NCBI GenBank assembly: GCA_035296965.1
Contig: DATGZX010000422.1
Coordinates: 1-64,000 of the forward strand
From: DATGZX01 sp035296965
GTDB lineage: Bacteria; Planctomycetota; Planctomycetia; Gemmatales; Gemmataceae
Length of the DNA stretch: 64,000 nt
Direction of reading: 5' to 3'
The first letter of the stretch is position 1. Every line of letters begins with the position of its first letter. This document shows, one piece after another, positions 33,978 to 44,100 of the stretch. Made by a program: the position numbers and the translations under genes. The notes beneath the pieces were generated by a model. It did not search any database. It saw only the letters and a list, made by a program, of their open reading frames with translations, and had not been told where the DNA came from.

Positions 33978-35546
33978 TCACAGCCCTACGTCCACCGACC
34001 TATCGATGATGACCAGTTCGTTATCCGGCCAGCCTTTGCTCTTCGCCACCTCTTGCCAGAATCGTCGATAGAGCAACCGGACGCGCACGCGCTGTGCCTG
34101 GCCGGAGAAAGCAAAGCTCGTTCGCTCGATGCGGCCGGGGAATAGCCGAGTGTCGAGGACATCAGGCCTGGCACGCCAAAATGGCACCGGAGTTCGGCTG
34201 CCAAAGTCACTCAATTGCTTCGCATAAACCCGTCCAGCAAGTCCGTGCAGAGCCTTGCCCGCGACCGCCGGCAATCGTGGGGAACCAGCTGCCGGGGCGA
34301 TGGCGCTGCCATCCTTTTGCATCGCCTCGACAATCAGGAGCAAGTTGCGGTCGGAGAATCCCGTCGGCACTCGATGGCCTGCTCCTTCAACCAGGAGCGT
34401 GACCTCCACGTTCAGCTCATTTTTCTCAGTAGTCGCCTGGACTTCCATTTTTAGGCAGCGGCGCAGCATCTCTAGTTGGTTGCCGGCGAACAGCCGGTGA
34501 CTCGCCAACGTCCCGGGAGCGCGGTCCACGCCGCCCTTTCCGGGTGCAATGTTTGCCAGCTTTCCCGTGGGCGCCATGTGGCAGCTCTGGCATTGCTTGC
34601 CCTGCTGGCGAGCAGGACTCTCCAGCCACTCCGAATAGGTGCTGTAGACATGGACGCCGAAAACGGTTCCTTCGTGGCAGCTCGCGCAATAGCGGCTCTC
34701 TCGATAAATGGAGGAAAACGCATCTTCGCACCGGTCCACGTCGTCAAGCGGCCCGAAAAAGAGCTGGCCTTGCGCCGGCCGCAACAGCTTCAATCCGAAG
34801 CGACCGTGTGTGAGTCCCACCTGGCCGTTGGCAACCTCCGAAACCTTGTGACAGTAGTCGCAGTGGATGCCCCGGGCCGGCGTGCCACGTGCCAGGCGCA
34901 GGTCGTAGTAGGCGGGATCATCGAAGGCCACGGTGGGCGCATGGCACGCAGTGCAGACCCCCGCGCCATCGGGATACTCGGCGAGAAGGTTCCAGCCGAC
35001 ACCTGGCCGGCCCCGCCAGTCGCTGCCGTCATAAACATTGGCGAAGTGCCGATTGGTTACCGAGCCAGCGTGTGCGCTTGCCGCCCATTCCTCATGAATC
35101 TCGGCGTGGCATGTTCCGCATTGCTGCTTCTGCGCGGGGTCCGGCTCGGGATCGACCCATCGATAGCTCTCGCAGTCCGTGGTGGGCAGGGAGGAAAGGT
35201 GAATGGTCAAAGGTGAGGAGTCCCATTCAATCCCCCCGATCATGTACCCTTCTTTGGAGGCGGTGATTCGTGCCGCTGTGTTGGAAGGCTTGGCTAGGCG
35301 AAATCGACCCACGGCATCTGTGAGAACGGACTCGGTCGAATTGCCTTTGATGCGGACCACGGCGCCGGAAACCGGCCCGTGAAGGTCGCGCACCTCGCCC
35401 ATCAGAAATTCCGGCGGGTTGGCTGCAACGACTTTCTTGGGATCCTGCGCTGCCGGATGCTCCATCAGCCAGGCGATTGCCAAGATCAAGACGGCCACGA
35501 GGGCAAGACATAATAGGAACCTGGCCGATGCGTGTCGAGCGACCAT
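33978..35546 (-). CDS. Pentaheme cytochrome c with N-terminal carboxypeptidase-regulatory-like domain
   Basis: A 522-residue exported protein. A signal or anchor helix covers about 8-28. Residues 47-115 form a beta-sandwich of the CarboxypepD_reg type (MGEVRDLHGPVSGAVVRIKG). Five CxxCH heme sites follow at 143-147, 198-202, 229-233, 287-291 and 319-323, in the style of cytochrome c554. A C-terminal Ig-like segment contains VTLLVEGAGHRVPTGFSDRN. The redox partner is unknown; periplasmic electron transfer is expected. It starts 1 base after the HEAT-like gene's stop, so the two form an operon. Confidence 0.87.
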   Translation of the reverse strand: MVARHASARFLLCLALVAVLILAIAWLMEHPAAQDPKKVVAANPPEFLMGEVRDLHGPVSGAVVRIKGNSTESVLTDAVGRFRLAKPSNTAARITASKEGYMIGGIEWDSSPLTIHLSSLPTTDCESYRWVDPEPDPAQKQQCGTCHAEIHEEWAASAHAGSVTNRHFANVYDGSDWRGRPGVGWNLLAEYPDGAGVCTACHAPTVAFDDPAYYDLRLARGTPARGIHCDYCHKVSEVANGQVGLTHGRFGLKLLRPAQGQLFFGPLDDVDRCEDAFSSIYRESRYCASCHEGTVFGVHVYSTYSEWLESPARQQGKQCQSCHMAPTGKLANIAPGKGGVDRAPGTLASHRLFAGNQLEMLRRCLKMEVQATTEKNELNVEVTLLVEGAGHRVPTGFSDRNLLLIVEAMQKDGSAIAPAAGSPRLPAVAGKALHGLAGRVYAKQLSDFGSRTPVPFWRARPDVLDTRLFPGRIERTSFAFSGQAQRVRVRLLYRRFWQEVAKSKGWPDNELVIIDRSVDVGL

Positions 35547-35547
35547 T

Positions 35548-36567
35548 TCATCGGCTACCTTGCTTCTCGAGCCAGGCCCGCCACTTTTGCTCGGCGGCCT
35601 TGTAGTCTGCTACGCTGGCATCCACCTTGGGCCCAAGATCGGTACCCTTGTTCAGGCGGACCAAGGCATTATGTGCGGCTGCGCGGACCGAGGTTTCACT
35701 GTCTCCGAGCAGATCGATTAACGGACTCTCGAAATGAAGACCCTTGTCGCCCACGACGTGTGCGGCGCCGGCACGAACCTCGGCACGATCGTCCTTGAGC
35801 TTTTCTTTCAGATCGGCCGGAGTCAGCTCCCTCAATTGACGGGCCAGCAGGTCGCGGGCAAGTTTCTGTATGTCGCTATCGTATGTTGACGCGGCAGAAC
35901 CAAGGGCACCAATAACTTCGTCTCCGTGGCGTTTGCCAAGTTCCGTCATAGTCACCTTCAGGCTTGGCCCGCGTTCTTTGCCGACCATTTCCACCAATTC
36001 GGTAATGCTCAATTTGCTCAATTCTTTGTCCTTGCCGCCTGATGCTGAGGTGCTGTCTCCTCGAAGAGTGGGTGCATTACGCAGTGCCGTGGCACCGGCA
36101 TTGGCCAAGGCGCGCTTGCGCACAAGGCAGACGACGCGGAGATCCTTGATCACGCCCATGTGCCGGGATTCTGTGATGCCTGCCCCCACGTTCTCCCGGG
36201 CGAATTCAAGTAGCTCGGGGTCATGAGTCGCGCGCAGCATTCGTGCGAGCTTCTTGGCGATGGTCACTGCAGGGCAACTATGGTCGATCTTCGCGGCGCG
36301 GTTGAGCCCGCGGATGAGTGCCGGGATGGCGTCGGGGCCAAGCTTTTGAAAGTCGCTGACGGCATCCTTGGCGTCAGGGCCCTTCAGCTTGCCCGTGTCG
36401 TACTGGATGAAACGGTCGATGATGTCGTCAATGTCGTTTTCTTCTTTGTCCGTGAGTTGCCGCAAACTCGGCGCGAACGGATTAGCTTTGCGCGTCGCCT
36501 CCGTCTGTTGCGCGTCGTCTCCGGAGATCAAGAATATAACGATAAGGGGAATGAGGGTCGCGCCCAT
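35548..36567 (-). CDS. HEAT-repeat-like secreted protein
   Basis: A 339-residue protein with a short N-terminal hydrophobic segment (LIPLIVIFLISGDDAQ) that may be a signal peptide. Helical repeats fill the rest (AIPALIRGLNRAAK, RAEVRAGAAHVVGD, ETSVRAAAHNALVRL). It is acidic and Lys-rich, with no enzymatic motif. The ATG follows GGGAGG. It is transcribed directly before the pentaheme cytochrome, so a role as a partner of that cytochrome is a fair inference. Confidence 0.7.
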   Translation of the reverse strand: MGATLIPLIVIFLISGDDAQQTEATRKANPFAPSLRQLTDKEENDIDDIIDRFIQYDTGKLKGPDAKDAVSDFQKLGPDAIPALIRGLNRAAKIDHSCPAVTIAKKLARMLRATHDPELLEFARENVGAGITESRHMGVIKDLRVVCLVRKRALANAGATALRNAPTLRGDSTSASGGKDKELSKLSITELVEMVGKERGPSLKVTMTELGKRHGDEVIGALGSAASTYDSDIQKLARDLLARQLRELTPADLKEKLKDDRAEVRAGAAHVVGDKGLHFESPLIDLLGDSETSVRAAAHNALVRLNKGTDLGPKVDASVADYKAAEQKWRAWLEKQGSR

Positions 36568-36735
36568 CGAGCACCTCCCACGACTGGCCAGAGCCGGCGC
36601 TGCTCATGATTGGCTGCAGCAGGTTTGGGTTTACCTGTCACTGTACTGCAAGACGCCAGTCGTCGCAATCATTTGGCAGTGGTACTCGAGTTCTCGCGAA
36701 AAAATCAACTGCGGGTTAGGGCGTTGCAAAATAGA

Positions 36736-36817
36736 GGAAACAAAAGCGGCGGAAAAGCGCGGCACTCCAAAAGTGACTTCTTTGGACTGGGGCGTTTTTC
36801 CGCCGCTTTTGTTTTCC
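36736..36817. terminator. Long nested inverted repeat
   Basis: The arms GGAAACAAAAGCGGCGGAAA (left) and TTTTCCGCCGCTTTTGTTTT (right) form a stem of more than 20 bp, with a second small stem (CCAAAAG/CTTCTTTGG) in the loop. On the minus strand it ends in T-rich sequence after the four-TM gene's stop, so intrinsic termination is plausible. Confidence 0.6.
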
Positions 36818-36911
36818 CTGTCTCAATAATTCACTCCGCCAACCCTTCAAAATCTGCGAAACTCGAATTTAGGGGAGGATGCAAATCCAACGATCTGACG
36901 GCTTTGGATCG

Positions 36912-37478
36912 TTATGAGGCCTGACCACGCTCCTGTTCGAGCGCCTCGGCATTGGTCAGGAGTCCGCGCTCTGCGCGCAGCCTATCGACCTCGCGCATGA
37001 CCTGCTCCAAAACCACGCCGTTGGTGCGTAGGCAGGACATCTCGATGCCGAACGCCCAAAAATTGATGACAAGGGTAAGACAGGCGAGGCTCGCATGCAG
37101 GAGCCAGGGAGAGACCTGCACCTGGGCGGCGGCCCCGGCGGCGCCCGTGGCAATGGCGCTCAGCATGGCGTACAGAGCAGGTGGGAAAACGCGGCGTTTC
37201 AAGTCCCGCGTGAGTCGCGGAAGGGGATCATCCGCAAGGCCGTAAGCGATCTTTACCTCTTTGACCCAGCGGCCCGTACCCAGGAAATAAGTGAAAATGA
37301 GGCAATGGACCAGCAGCGTCAACATAGACGTGGTCAGACCGATGAGGAAATGGTACCAAAAGGTGGAATCGCTCGGGTTGTGCACACTGTCGCGAAGCTT
37401 GGACGCTGTCCCGAGAATGAAACTCAGGACGAGCAAAAGGAGATTGGTGCTGGCCAGAATGCTAAAGATGCGTGTCAT
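36912..37478 (-). CDS. Four-TM membrane protein of unknown function
   Basis: A 188-residue protein with four hydrophobic helices at about residues 5-23 (ILASTNLLLLVLSFILG), 43-67 (HFLIGLTTSMLTLLVHCLIF), 102-118 and 125-145 (LLHASLACLTLVINFWAFG). A charged coiled C-terminus follows (EQVMREVDRLRAERGLL). No known domain is identified. The ATG start follows no strong ribosome site. It is followed by a strong hairpin and then the HEAT-like gene. Confidence 0.65.
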   Translation of the reverse strand: MTRIFSILASTNLLLLVLSFILGTASKLRDSVHNPSDSTFWYHFLIGLTTSMLTLLVHCLIFTYFLGTGRWVKEVKIAYGLADDPLPRLTRDLKRRVFPPALYAMLSAIATGAAGAAAQVQVSPWLLHASLACLTLVINFWAFGIEMSCLRTNGVVLEQVMREVDRLRAERGLLTNAEALEQERGQAS

Positions 37479-38085
37479 GAATATGTGGAGCCTATCGGTG
37501 AAGCGCAGCTTGCCAACGAACGCGCGCTCGGTTCACGCCGGATTATCTGAGGGCAGGTAGAGAGGAGTGCCGGACGCGTTGCTCTTTCGTTGCATATGAT
37601 TCGATTAGGTCATCAGTGCGGTATTGACAGTTGCCGGAAGACCGAAGGTCCAATCGTTCCGGATACGTTGATAAGCCGCCCACGTTTCAAATCGTTTACG
37701 ACGGTAGCACAAGCTGTCAGCTTGTGCCACAAAACGCCAGTTGATAAGCCGCCTACATGTCAAATCGCCTTCGACAGAGCTCCACTACTTGCACGAAGAA
37801 CCTGATTAAGCCAATGACTCAGACCTCTTTTTCCACATGCTATGGCCCGTATGCCGCCGGTCGTTCAGTCCGTGCCGAAGAAGTTCTCAAAGCGCAGCCG
37901 ACGCAATGTGAGTGTTTTGTGGAGAGGATGCCCATTGGGACGGGAACTAGAAAATCCAGATTCTGGCTTCATCGCGTAATCGGGCGCTATAATAGAGCAC
38001 GAGCGGAAGCATCCTCGGGCACGAAGCCCTTTGCCCACGGAGGTTGTGCGGAGAAGTTTACGACGACTGCAGGTGCGAGGCGCCG
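37479..38085. other. Intergenic region with repeats, no gene supported
   Basis: Divergent space between the four-TM and SHOCT-like genes. It holds the direct repeat and palindrome listed separately. Open frames here are not supported. Confidence 0.5.
37668..37776. repeat. Direct repeat pair flanking a palindrome
   Basis: TTGATAAGCCGCCCACGTTT (37668 onward) recurs as TTGATAAGCCGCCTACATGT (37741 onward), each followed by CAAATCG and a CGAC block, with a 73-base period. Between them GCACAAGCT-GTC-AGCTTGTGC (37707-37727) is a perfect 9-bp hairpin. Confidence 0.85.
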
Positions 38086-38484
38086 ATGGTACCGGCCTGG
38101 CAAGCAGCTGCTGGTGTAAGGCTTCCGCAGCGCGTTTCCCCATGGGATCCTCGGCTACTCTGGGCAACCCTTGCCCTGGTAGCAATAATCTTAGTCGGAG
38201 CAGCCGTGATCGTCTGGCTCGATCGCTGGCGAAAGCGATCTGACGCCAATCCGATGGTTGCCAATGAAGATCTCGCGTACTTTCGGGAGTTGTACGATCG
38301 AGGCGAATTGAGTGCGGAGGAATTCGAAAGAGTGCGGCTCCGGTTGGGCCGGCAGTTGCGGAAAGAGCTTGATGTACCGGCCCGGGCCCCGGAAGACCCT
38401 CCCGCGGAGCAAGCACCGCCGCCTGGCCCGCCTGCGGAGCAATCGCAGCCGCCCGCACCAGACCAACAAACGCCTCCGGGATGA
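38086..38484 (+). CDS. Membrane protein with SHOCT-like segment and Pro-rich tail
   Basis: A 132-residue protein. One transmembrane helix spans about residues 25-48 (LLWATLALVAIILVGAAVIV). A short amphipathic pair, LAYFRELYDRGELSAEEFER, resembles the SHOCT oligomerisation motif. The tail is rich in Pro, Gln and Ala (PPAEQAPPPGPPAEQSQPPA). The ATG at 38086 follows GAGG; a TTG at 38044 would add 14 residues before it. It lies 149 bases upstream of clpX; a shared transcript is possible. Confidence 0.7.
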   Translation: MVPAWQAAAGVRLPQRVSPWDPRLLWATLALVAIILVGAAVIVWLDRWRKRSDANPMVANEDLAYFRELYDRGELSAEEFERVRLRLGRQLRKELDVPARAPEDPPAEQAPPPGPPAEQSQPPAPDQQTPPG

Positions 38485-38633
38485 TTTACGAGGCACGAAA
38501 TCTCCGGAAAATCCACGGACAGGTGTGCAGACCCCGGTGGCCGGATCAAAACCGCTTGCGTGCCTATCGTGTAAACCTTAAAATTCTGTAACAAGACCAA
38601 AACCAAACCTGTTGCGAGCCAATCACTTTAATC

Positions 38634-39935
38634 ATGGCCAATAAAGAGACTGGGGCGGGTACTGGCGGACGCCGGCCGACCGGCAACACCGGACGTAACC
38701 GCAATGCTTATTGCTCCTTCTGCCGCAAGAGTTATCGCGACGTTGGCCCCTTGGTCGAGGGGCCCGGCGACGTGTACATCTGTGGTGAATGTATCGAATT
38801 GTGCCAATCGATCATCGATCAGGAGAAGCGGCGCCGAGGTGTTTCCAAGGCGATCTTCACGCACATCCCTTCGCCGCGGAACATCAAGGACAAGCTTGAC
38901 CAGTACGTGATCGGCCAACACCGGGCCAAGAAGTTCCTCTCCGTAGCCGTGCACAATCATTACAAGCGCCTCAGCCTCGGCGATCAGGGGCACGGCGAAG
39001 TCGAAGTCGACAAGAGCAATATCCTCCTCATTGGGCCGACCGGGAGCGGCAAGACACTCCTGGCTCGTACCCTGGCACGCATTCTCGATGTGCCCTTCGC
39101 CATCGGCGATGCAACGACACTGACAGAAGCCGGCTACGTCGGCGAGGATGTCGAAAACCTTCTGCTCAAGCTGCTCCACGCCAGCGACTTTGATATCGAG
39201 GCGGCTCAGCGCGGCATCGTCTATATCGACGAAGTGGATAAAATCGCCAAGACCAGCCAAAACGTCAGCATCACGCGTGACGTTAGCGGCGAGGGCGTCC
39301 AGCAAGCGCTGCTCAAAATGCTCGAAGGAACGGTCAGCAACGTCCCACCCCAGGGCGGACGCAAGCATCCCGAACAGCAGTACATCCAGGTTGACACGAG
39401 CAACATCCTTTTCATCTGCGGTGGGACGTTTGTGGGCTTGGACAATATCATCGCGCGCCGGGTTGGCCACAAGACCATCGGTTTCGGCAGCAATCCCGAA
39501 CACCGCGAGATGCACCTTGGCGAACTGCTCGGCAAGGTGACCAGCGACGACCTGATCGAATTCGGCATGATTCCGGAGTTCGTCGGCCGATTGCCGGTCA
39601 TCGCTCCGCTCGACCCACTGGACGAAGAGGCACTCGTTCGCATCCTGACCGAGCCGCGCAATGCGCTTGTGCGGCAATATCAGAAGCTCTTCGAGATGGA
39701 AGGTGCCGAGCTGGAGTTCGATCCGCTGGCGTTGCGCGAGATTGCCCACAAGGCCCGTGAACGCGACACGGGCGCACGCGGCCTGCGGAGCATCGTCGAA
39801 GAGATCATGACCGATATCATGTTCGAGCTGCCGGAGATCGAAGCCAAGAGCAAGTTCGTCGTCACGGACGCAGTCGTCCGCGGCGAGACCCCTCTCTTCG
39901 ATAACAAACCTGCCGCGGACAAGAAGAGCGCGTGA
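38634..39935 (+). CDS. clpX: ATP-dependent Clp protease ATP-binding subunit ClpX
   Basis: The 433-residue AAA+ unfoldase that feeds substrates to ClpP. The N-terminal zinc-binding domain has Cys27, Cys30, Cys50 and Cys53 (CSFC and CGEC). Walker A is GPTGSGKT (134-141), with pore-loop GYVGEDVE and Walker B IVYIDEVDK. The sensor region RRVGHKTIGFGSN and C-terminal small domain are complete. clpP is not adjacent. The ribosome site before the ATG is weak, but the MANKE N-terminus is family-like. Confidence 0.97.
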   Translation: MANKETGAGTGGRRPTGNTGRNRNAYCSFCRKSYRDVGPLVEGPGDVYICGECIELCQSIIDQEKRRRGVSKAIFTHIPSPRNIKDKLDQYVIGQHRAKKFLSVAVHNHYKRLSLGDQGHGEVEVDKSNILLIGPTGSGKTLLARTLARILDVPFAIGDATTLTEAGYVGEDVENLLLKLLHASDFDIEAAQRGIVYIDEVDKIAKTSQNVSITRDVSGEGVQQALLKMLEGTVSNVPPQGGRKHPEQQYIQVDTSNILFICGGTFVGLDNIIARRVGHKTIGFGSNPEHREMHLGELLGKVTSDDLIEFGMIPEFVGRLPVIAPLDPLDEEALVRILTEPRNALVRQYQKLFEMEGAELEFDPLALREIAHKARERDTGARGLRSIVEEIMTDIMFELPEIEAKSKFVVTDAVVRGETPLFDNKPAADKKSA

Positions 39936-40047
39936 GAAATCATGCAAAGGGGAAAAGTGAGAACCATCCCGGTGGGTGCCTTCTGCCGGTTGTTTCTCCT
40001 CTCTGTCCTTTTTGTTTTTCCCCTTCTACTCTTTTCTTGAGGTCGCC

Positions 40048-41061
40048 GTGGCCCGATCGCAACCGGCGCTCTCTCGCCTTCACGAGCTGACTCCGGGTCA
40101 GTACGCGGACTTCTTTGCTCTCCTTTCCTCGCGCACCCGCCACACAACCCGCGACGGCGCTCCTTACTACTCGTGCAATTTTCAGGACGCCAAGCGCAAG
40201 GTTGCCTTCAAGGCTTGGGCCGACAGCACCTGGTTCGAGATCTGCGAGCAACAATGGTGCGAAGGGCACTTCTACAAAATCCGGGGCGTCTACGAAGAGA
40301 ACGAGAAATACGGCCCGCAGCTCGACATCCATGACGTCCGGGCGGTGAAAGAACAAGACCGGGCGGATGGCTTCGACCCCGCTAACTTTCTGCCCCATTC
40401 GCGTCACGACCCGGAAGTCATGTTCGCCCAGCTGAAGAGCCTTGCCGAAACGCAGATTGCCGACGCGCCGCTGCGTCAACTGGTACTGCTTCTGCTGGAA
40501 CGGCATGCCGAGCCATTGAAACGGCTGCCGGCCACCTTAAATAAGTTTCACCCTTTCATGGGCGGTCTGCTCGAGCACACTCTCTCGGTAACCCACTCCT
40601 GCATTCAACTCGCGGAGAAGTACGCAATTCTGTACGCGGACCTGCATCCCCCGCTCAATCGGGATCTGGTCGTGGCCGGGGCGATACTCCATGACTTCGG
40701 CCGCGTCCTGGAATTCGATGACGAGTCATTCCTGCCACAACCAACGGTGCCCGGACGCTTGTTCGGCCACCTCTTCCTCGGGCGCGATCTGGTCCGCGAC
40801 GCGGCGCGCGAAGTGCCGAACATCAACCCCGAATTGATCCAAATTCTGGAGCATATCGTTATCACCCACCTGAACATCCCCGAATGGGGCTCACCCAAGC
40901 TACCTCTGGTCCCCGAGTGCCTGATCATTCACCATGCCGACGACCTGGATGCGAAGATAGAGATGTATGCGCGCTGCCTGACGAACGACCATGCGCCTGG
41001 GCTGTTTACGGACCGCGACCCAGTGCTGAACCGGCAACTTTTCAAGGGACGAACGGTGTAG
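40048..41061 (+). CDS. HD-domain 3'-5' exonuclease (YhaM-like)
   Basis: A 337-residue protein. The N-terminal OB-fold-like domain contains DGAPYYSCNFQDAKRKVAFK and the C-terminal HD domain contains GLLEHTLSV, AILHDFGRV, ILEHIVITHL and IIHHADDLDAKIEM, the metal-binding His/Asp set of HD hydrolases. YhaM-type enzymes degrade RNA and ssDNA 3' to 5'. The start is GTG at 40048, after TTGAGGT. It follows clpX by 112 bases. Confidence 0.87.
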   Translation: MARSQPALSRLHELTPGQYADFFALLSSRTRHTTRDGAPYYSCNFQDAKRKVAFKAWADSTWFEICEQQWCEGHFYKIRGVYEENEKYGPQLDIHDVRAVKEQDRADGFDPANFLPHSRHDPEVMFAQLKSLAETQIADAPLRQLVLLLLERHAEPLKRLPATLNKFHPFMGGLLEHTLSVTHSCIQLAEKYAILYADLHPPLNRDLVVAGAILHDFGRVLEFDDESFLPQPTVPGRLFGHLFLGRDLVRDAAREVPNINPELIQILEHIVITHLNIPEWGSPKLPLVPECLIIHHADDLDAKIEMYARCLTNDHAPGLFTDRDPVLNRQLFKGRTV

Positions 41062-41132
41062 ATAAATGGGGATGGCGACAGTTTGACGGCGAATACGTAT
41101 TCTACAGACCCCCTCCCCCTCTGGGTCGGTCA

Positions 41133-44100
41133 CTAGCGCGTGTAATACTCAACGGAGCTAACGAGCGCAGCGATGACAGCTTCATCGTGCGCGCCCATTT
41201 CGAGTAAGGGCACAAACGCATCCAGGCCTGTGCTGTCCGCCGGCCTGCGTAGAAAGCTCTGGTAGAGCTTCTGCACCAGGTCGGTCATGTATTCCGGGCT
41301 GCCAAAGATCGCGGTGGCAACCTGGGTGCGGGTCGTGCCGGTTTGCAGAGCCGATTCCCAGAAGGCAAGCCCCGCCAGGTCTGGCGTCCGGCCAAGAGCA
41401 TCTTGATAGACAGCGTTCAGGAAGCCGGCGTTCGTGGCGCCGTTGTCGTTAAAAAACTCCGTGGAGCCGGCAAGCAGGGCGGCGATGTTTTCGTCCGTGC
41501 TGCCATAGGCAAGAAGCGTGGCGAAGCCGATGAGAGAAGATGGGTCGGCCGCCCGATGCAGATAGCTTTCATAGAGACCCTGCACGACATCGCTGCGGTA
41601 TTCATTGCTGGTGAGCAAATCCTGGACGATCTGGCCACGCGTTAATTGGCCGTTATCCAGGCCGCCCACGAAAGTTGCCTGGCCATTGGCGTCGAGCGGC
41701 CGACCGAGCAAGTCGGCGTAGAGGTTTTGCACGTAGTACAGCGTGGCGTCGCCGCCGCATGCCTGGGCGTACTCCTGGGAGCTGGTGAGGGCGACCGTGA
41801 TTTGCTCCGAGCTGCCGCCGTTTTGCAGCAGTGCGACGAAGCCCTGCAGACCGGTGCTGTCGGCCGATCGGTGGAGGAACTGCTCGTACTCTCCCTGGAC
41901 CACGTCGGTTTCGGCTTCCTGGCTGCCGAGCAGTTGCTGGGCGACCGTCAAGCGCGCCACGCCGCTCGCCAGCTCCTGGCCGAGCGCGCTGGCGCCGGTC
42001 GGATCGATCGGCCGATGGAGGACGTCTTCATAGAGAGCGGCCAGGAAGGTCGTGTTGGTACCGCCACCATTAGTGAAGAACTCGGCGGAACCAAGAAGCT
42101 GGGCCTCCACCTGAGACGCTGTGCCACCCTGCGCCAGGAAGTTAAGCCAGGTTTGAAGCCCTGGAGCATCGGCCGTTCTTCCCAGGATTGTCTCGTAAAG
42201 GCTCTCGATTTCATCCGTTCGGTATTCCTGACTGCCGACGAGCGCCGCCGCAACTTGCTGGCGCGCGGCAGTCCCCTGGTCCAGTTGCCCGCTCCAGGCA
42301 GCCAGGCCGCTCGGGTCCGCCGCCCGGCCTAGAAGGTCGTGGTAAAGCTGGATGACGAAGAGCTGATCGGCGGTGCCGACGCTTGCTTGCGCGGTCGTCG
42401 AAGTCGATGTCGCTACGTTGCTTCGAATGGTGACCTTCACCGTGAACTGGCCCGAGACCCCGTAGGCATGGCTCCCGGTGACCGTGAAGCTGCTGCTCGA
42501 GATGGCCACTACCGCTCCGGCCGACAGTTGGCCGTCGCCCCAGTCGATGGCGACCGTGAAATTGCCTGCAACCTGGTTAGTGTCGACCGTAGTAAATGTA
42601 GCGACCTTTCCATTGAAGTTCTGACCTTTTCTTACTGTGATCGCCAGTCCCTGAGCGGAGGAGAACGGGAACGGGAATACCGTGATGCTGTTCTCGGAAC
42701 CCGTCAACGAACCCGTGACCACATCGGTTGCCGTGAGGCTCTGCGTGCCGGCCGTCAGCAGTGTTGCCGCGAAGGAGTGAATTCCCCCGTCGGCGGCGAG
42801 GAACGTGTAATTGGCCGGCAAAACGGCTGCCGGGTCGCTGCTGCTGAAATGTATGGTGCCGCGGTAGCCGGTCGCCACATTGCCAAAGGCATCATGAGCG
42901 GTCAAAGTGAAAGTAGCGCTCGTACCTGCCGAGACCGACGTGGGGAACCCGCTGAGGGCGAAACTTGAAGCCGCGCCCGGGTTGACGGTGATGGTGGGCT
43001 TTGTCGTCAGGGTAACGCCGCCGACCGTGACCGTCAGCGTGCTCGCTGTGCCCGCCGTCGCGCCGGTAAACGTTGCCTGGTAGGTTCCCTTGGTCGCCGT
43101 TGCGGTGACGGTGCCGAACACGCCGGCGCTGCCTCCGCCCGCGAGGTTCAAGGCGAAAGCGCTGCTGCTGAGCCCGCCAACGGGATTGCCGGTGGTATCC
43201 TTGACCACAATGGTCAGCGTGTCCGTACTACCCGCGCCAACTGTGGGGCTGGCGAAACTATCCGTCGAATTCGAGCCGCTGATGATGTAGTTGAGGTACG
43301 TGAATTGGTCGGCACTCGATATAGCCGAGGTCCCATAACCGAAGATGGGATTGTTGACATTGTCACCGGGGCTGTTGGGGTCGATTTCGTTGACGCCGGA
43401 TTGCACCCGGACATCCACGGTCGCCGAACCGTTGGGAACCACCGCCGTGATGTGCCCATCGTCCACATAGGTGACTAACGTCGCTGCCGTATTCCCGAAC
43501 AGCACCGACAGATGGCGGGCCGCCCCTGAGAAGTCCTGACCAATGATCGTGATAGTGCTGCCGGCCAGACCGCTGGTCGCGCTTAGGCCGGTCACCTGCG
43601 GCGTCAGGTCCACGACTTCAAAATCGCTTGCCGTGAGTTGATGCAGGCCCAAAACATCGTCCATGCTCCAGGTCAATTGGATATTGTTGTTGGCGTCCTC
43701 CGAGGCGGACGTGCCGCTGACATACATCGAACTGCCGATGTCCGCCAGGACCAGGCCATATTGCTGCATGGCGTGGGCGATGATTTGAGCTTCGGGCCCC
43801 AGAGTGCTGATCACCTCGTTGACGGCCGACGTATTCATGAGCCGCAAGCGCGCCCCGAATGGCAGCTTGGTGGGCCCGGAGGACTCATTGACAACGTGGG
43901 ATGCCGGATAGATGTACTGAGGACTCACATCTCCTGGCGGCAGCGTGAAGCGCAAGGCGTGGTCTATCGCTCCCTGTCCTCCCTGTGACGTGGGCAGTCC
44001 TTCGTCGGGTCGCGCCAGGCCGGCCAGGATCGACAGCCCTGCCGCGTCCGCAGAAGTGTCACCGAGCGTGCGGAAACTGTCCGTATTCATGTTCCAGACC

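Noticed and set aside
37479..38085. CRISPR-like spacing of the TTGATAAGCCGCC repeats
   Set aside because: Only two copies, imperfect, with no cas genes.
38628..39947. A 439-codon minus-strand frame covering clpX
   Set aside because: It mirrors clpX with codon-complement bias; no family is recognisable in it.
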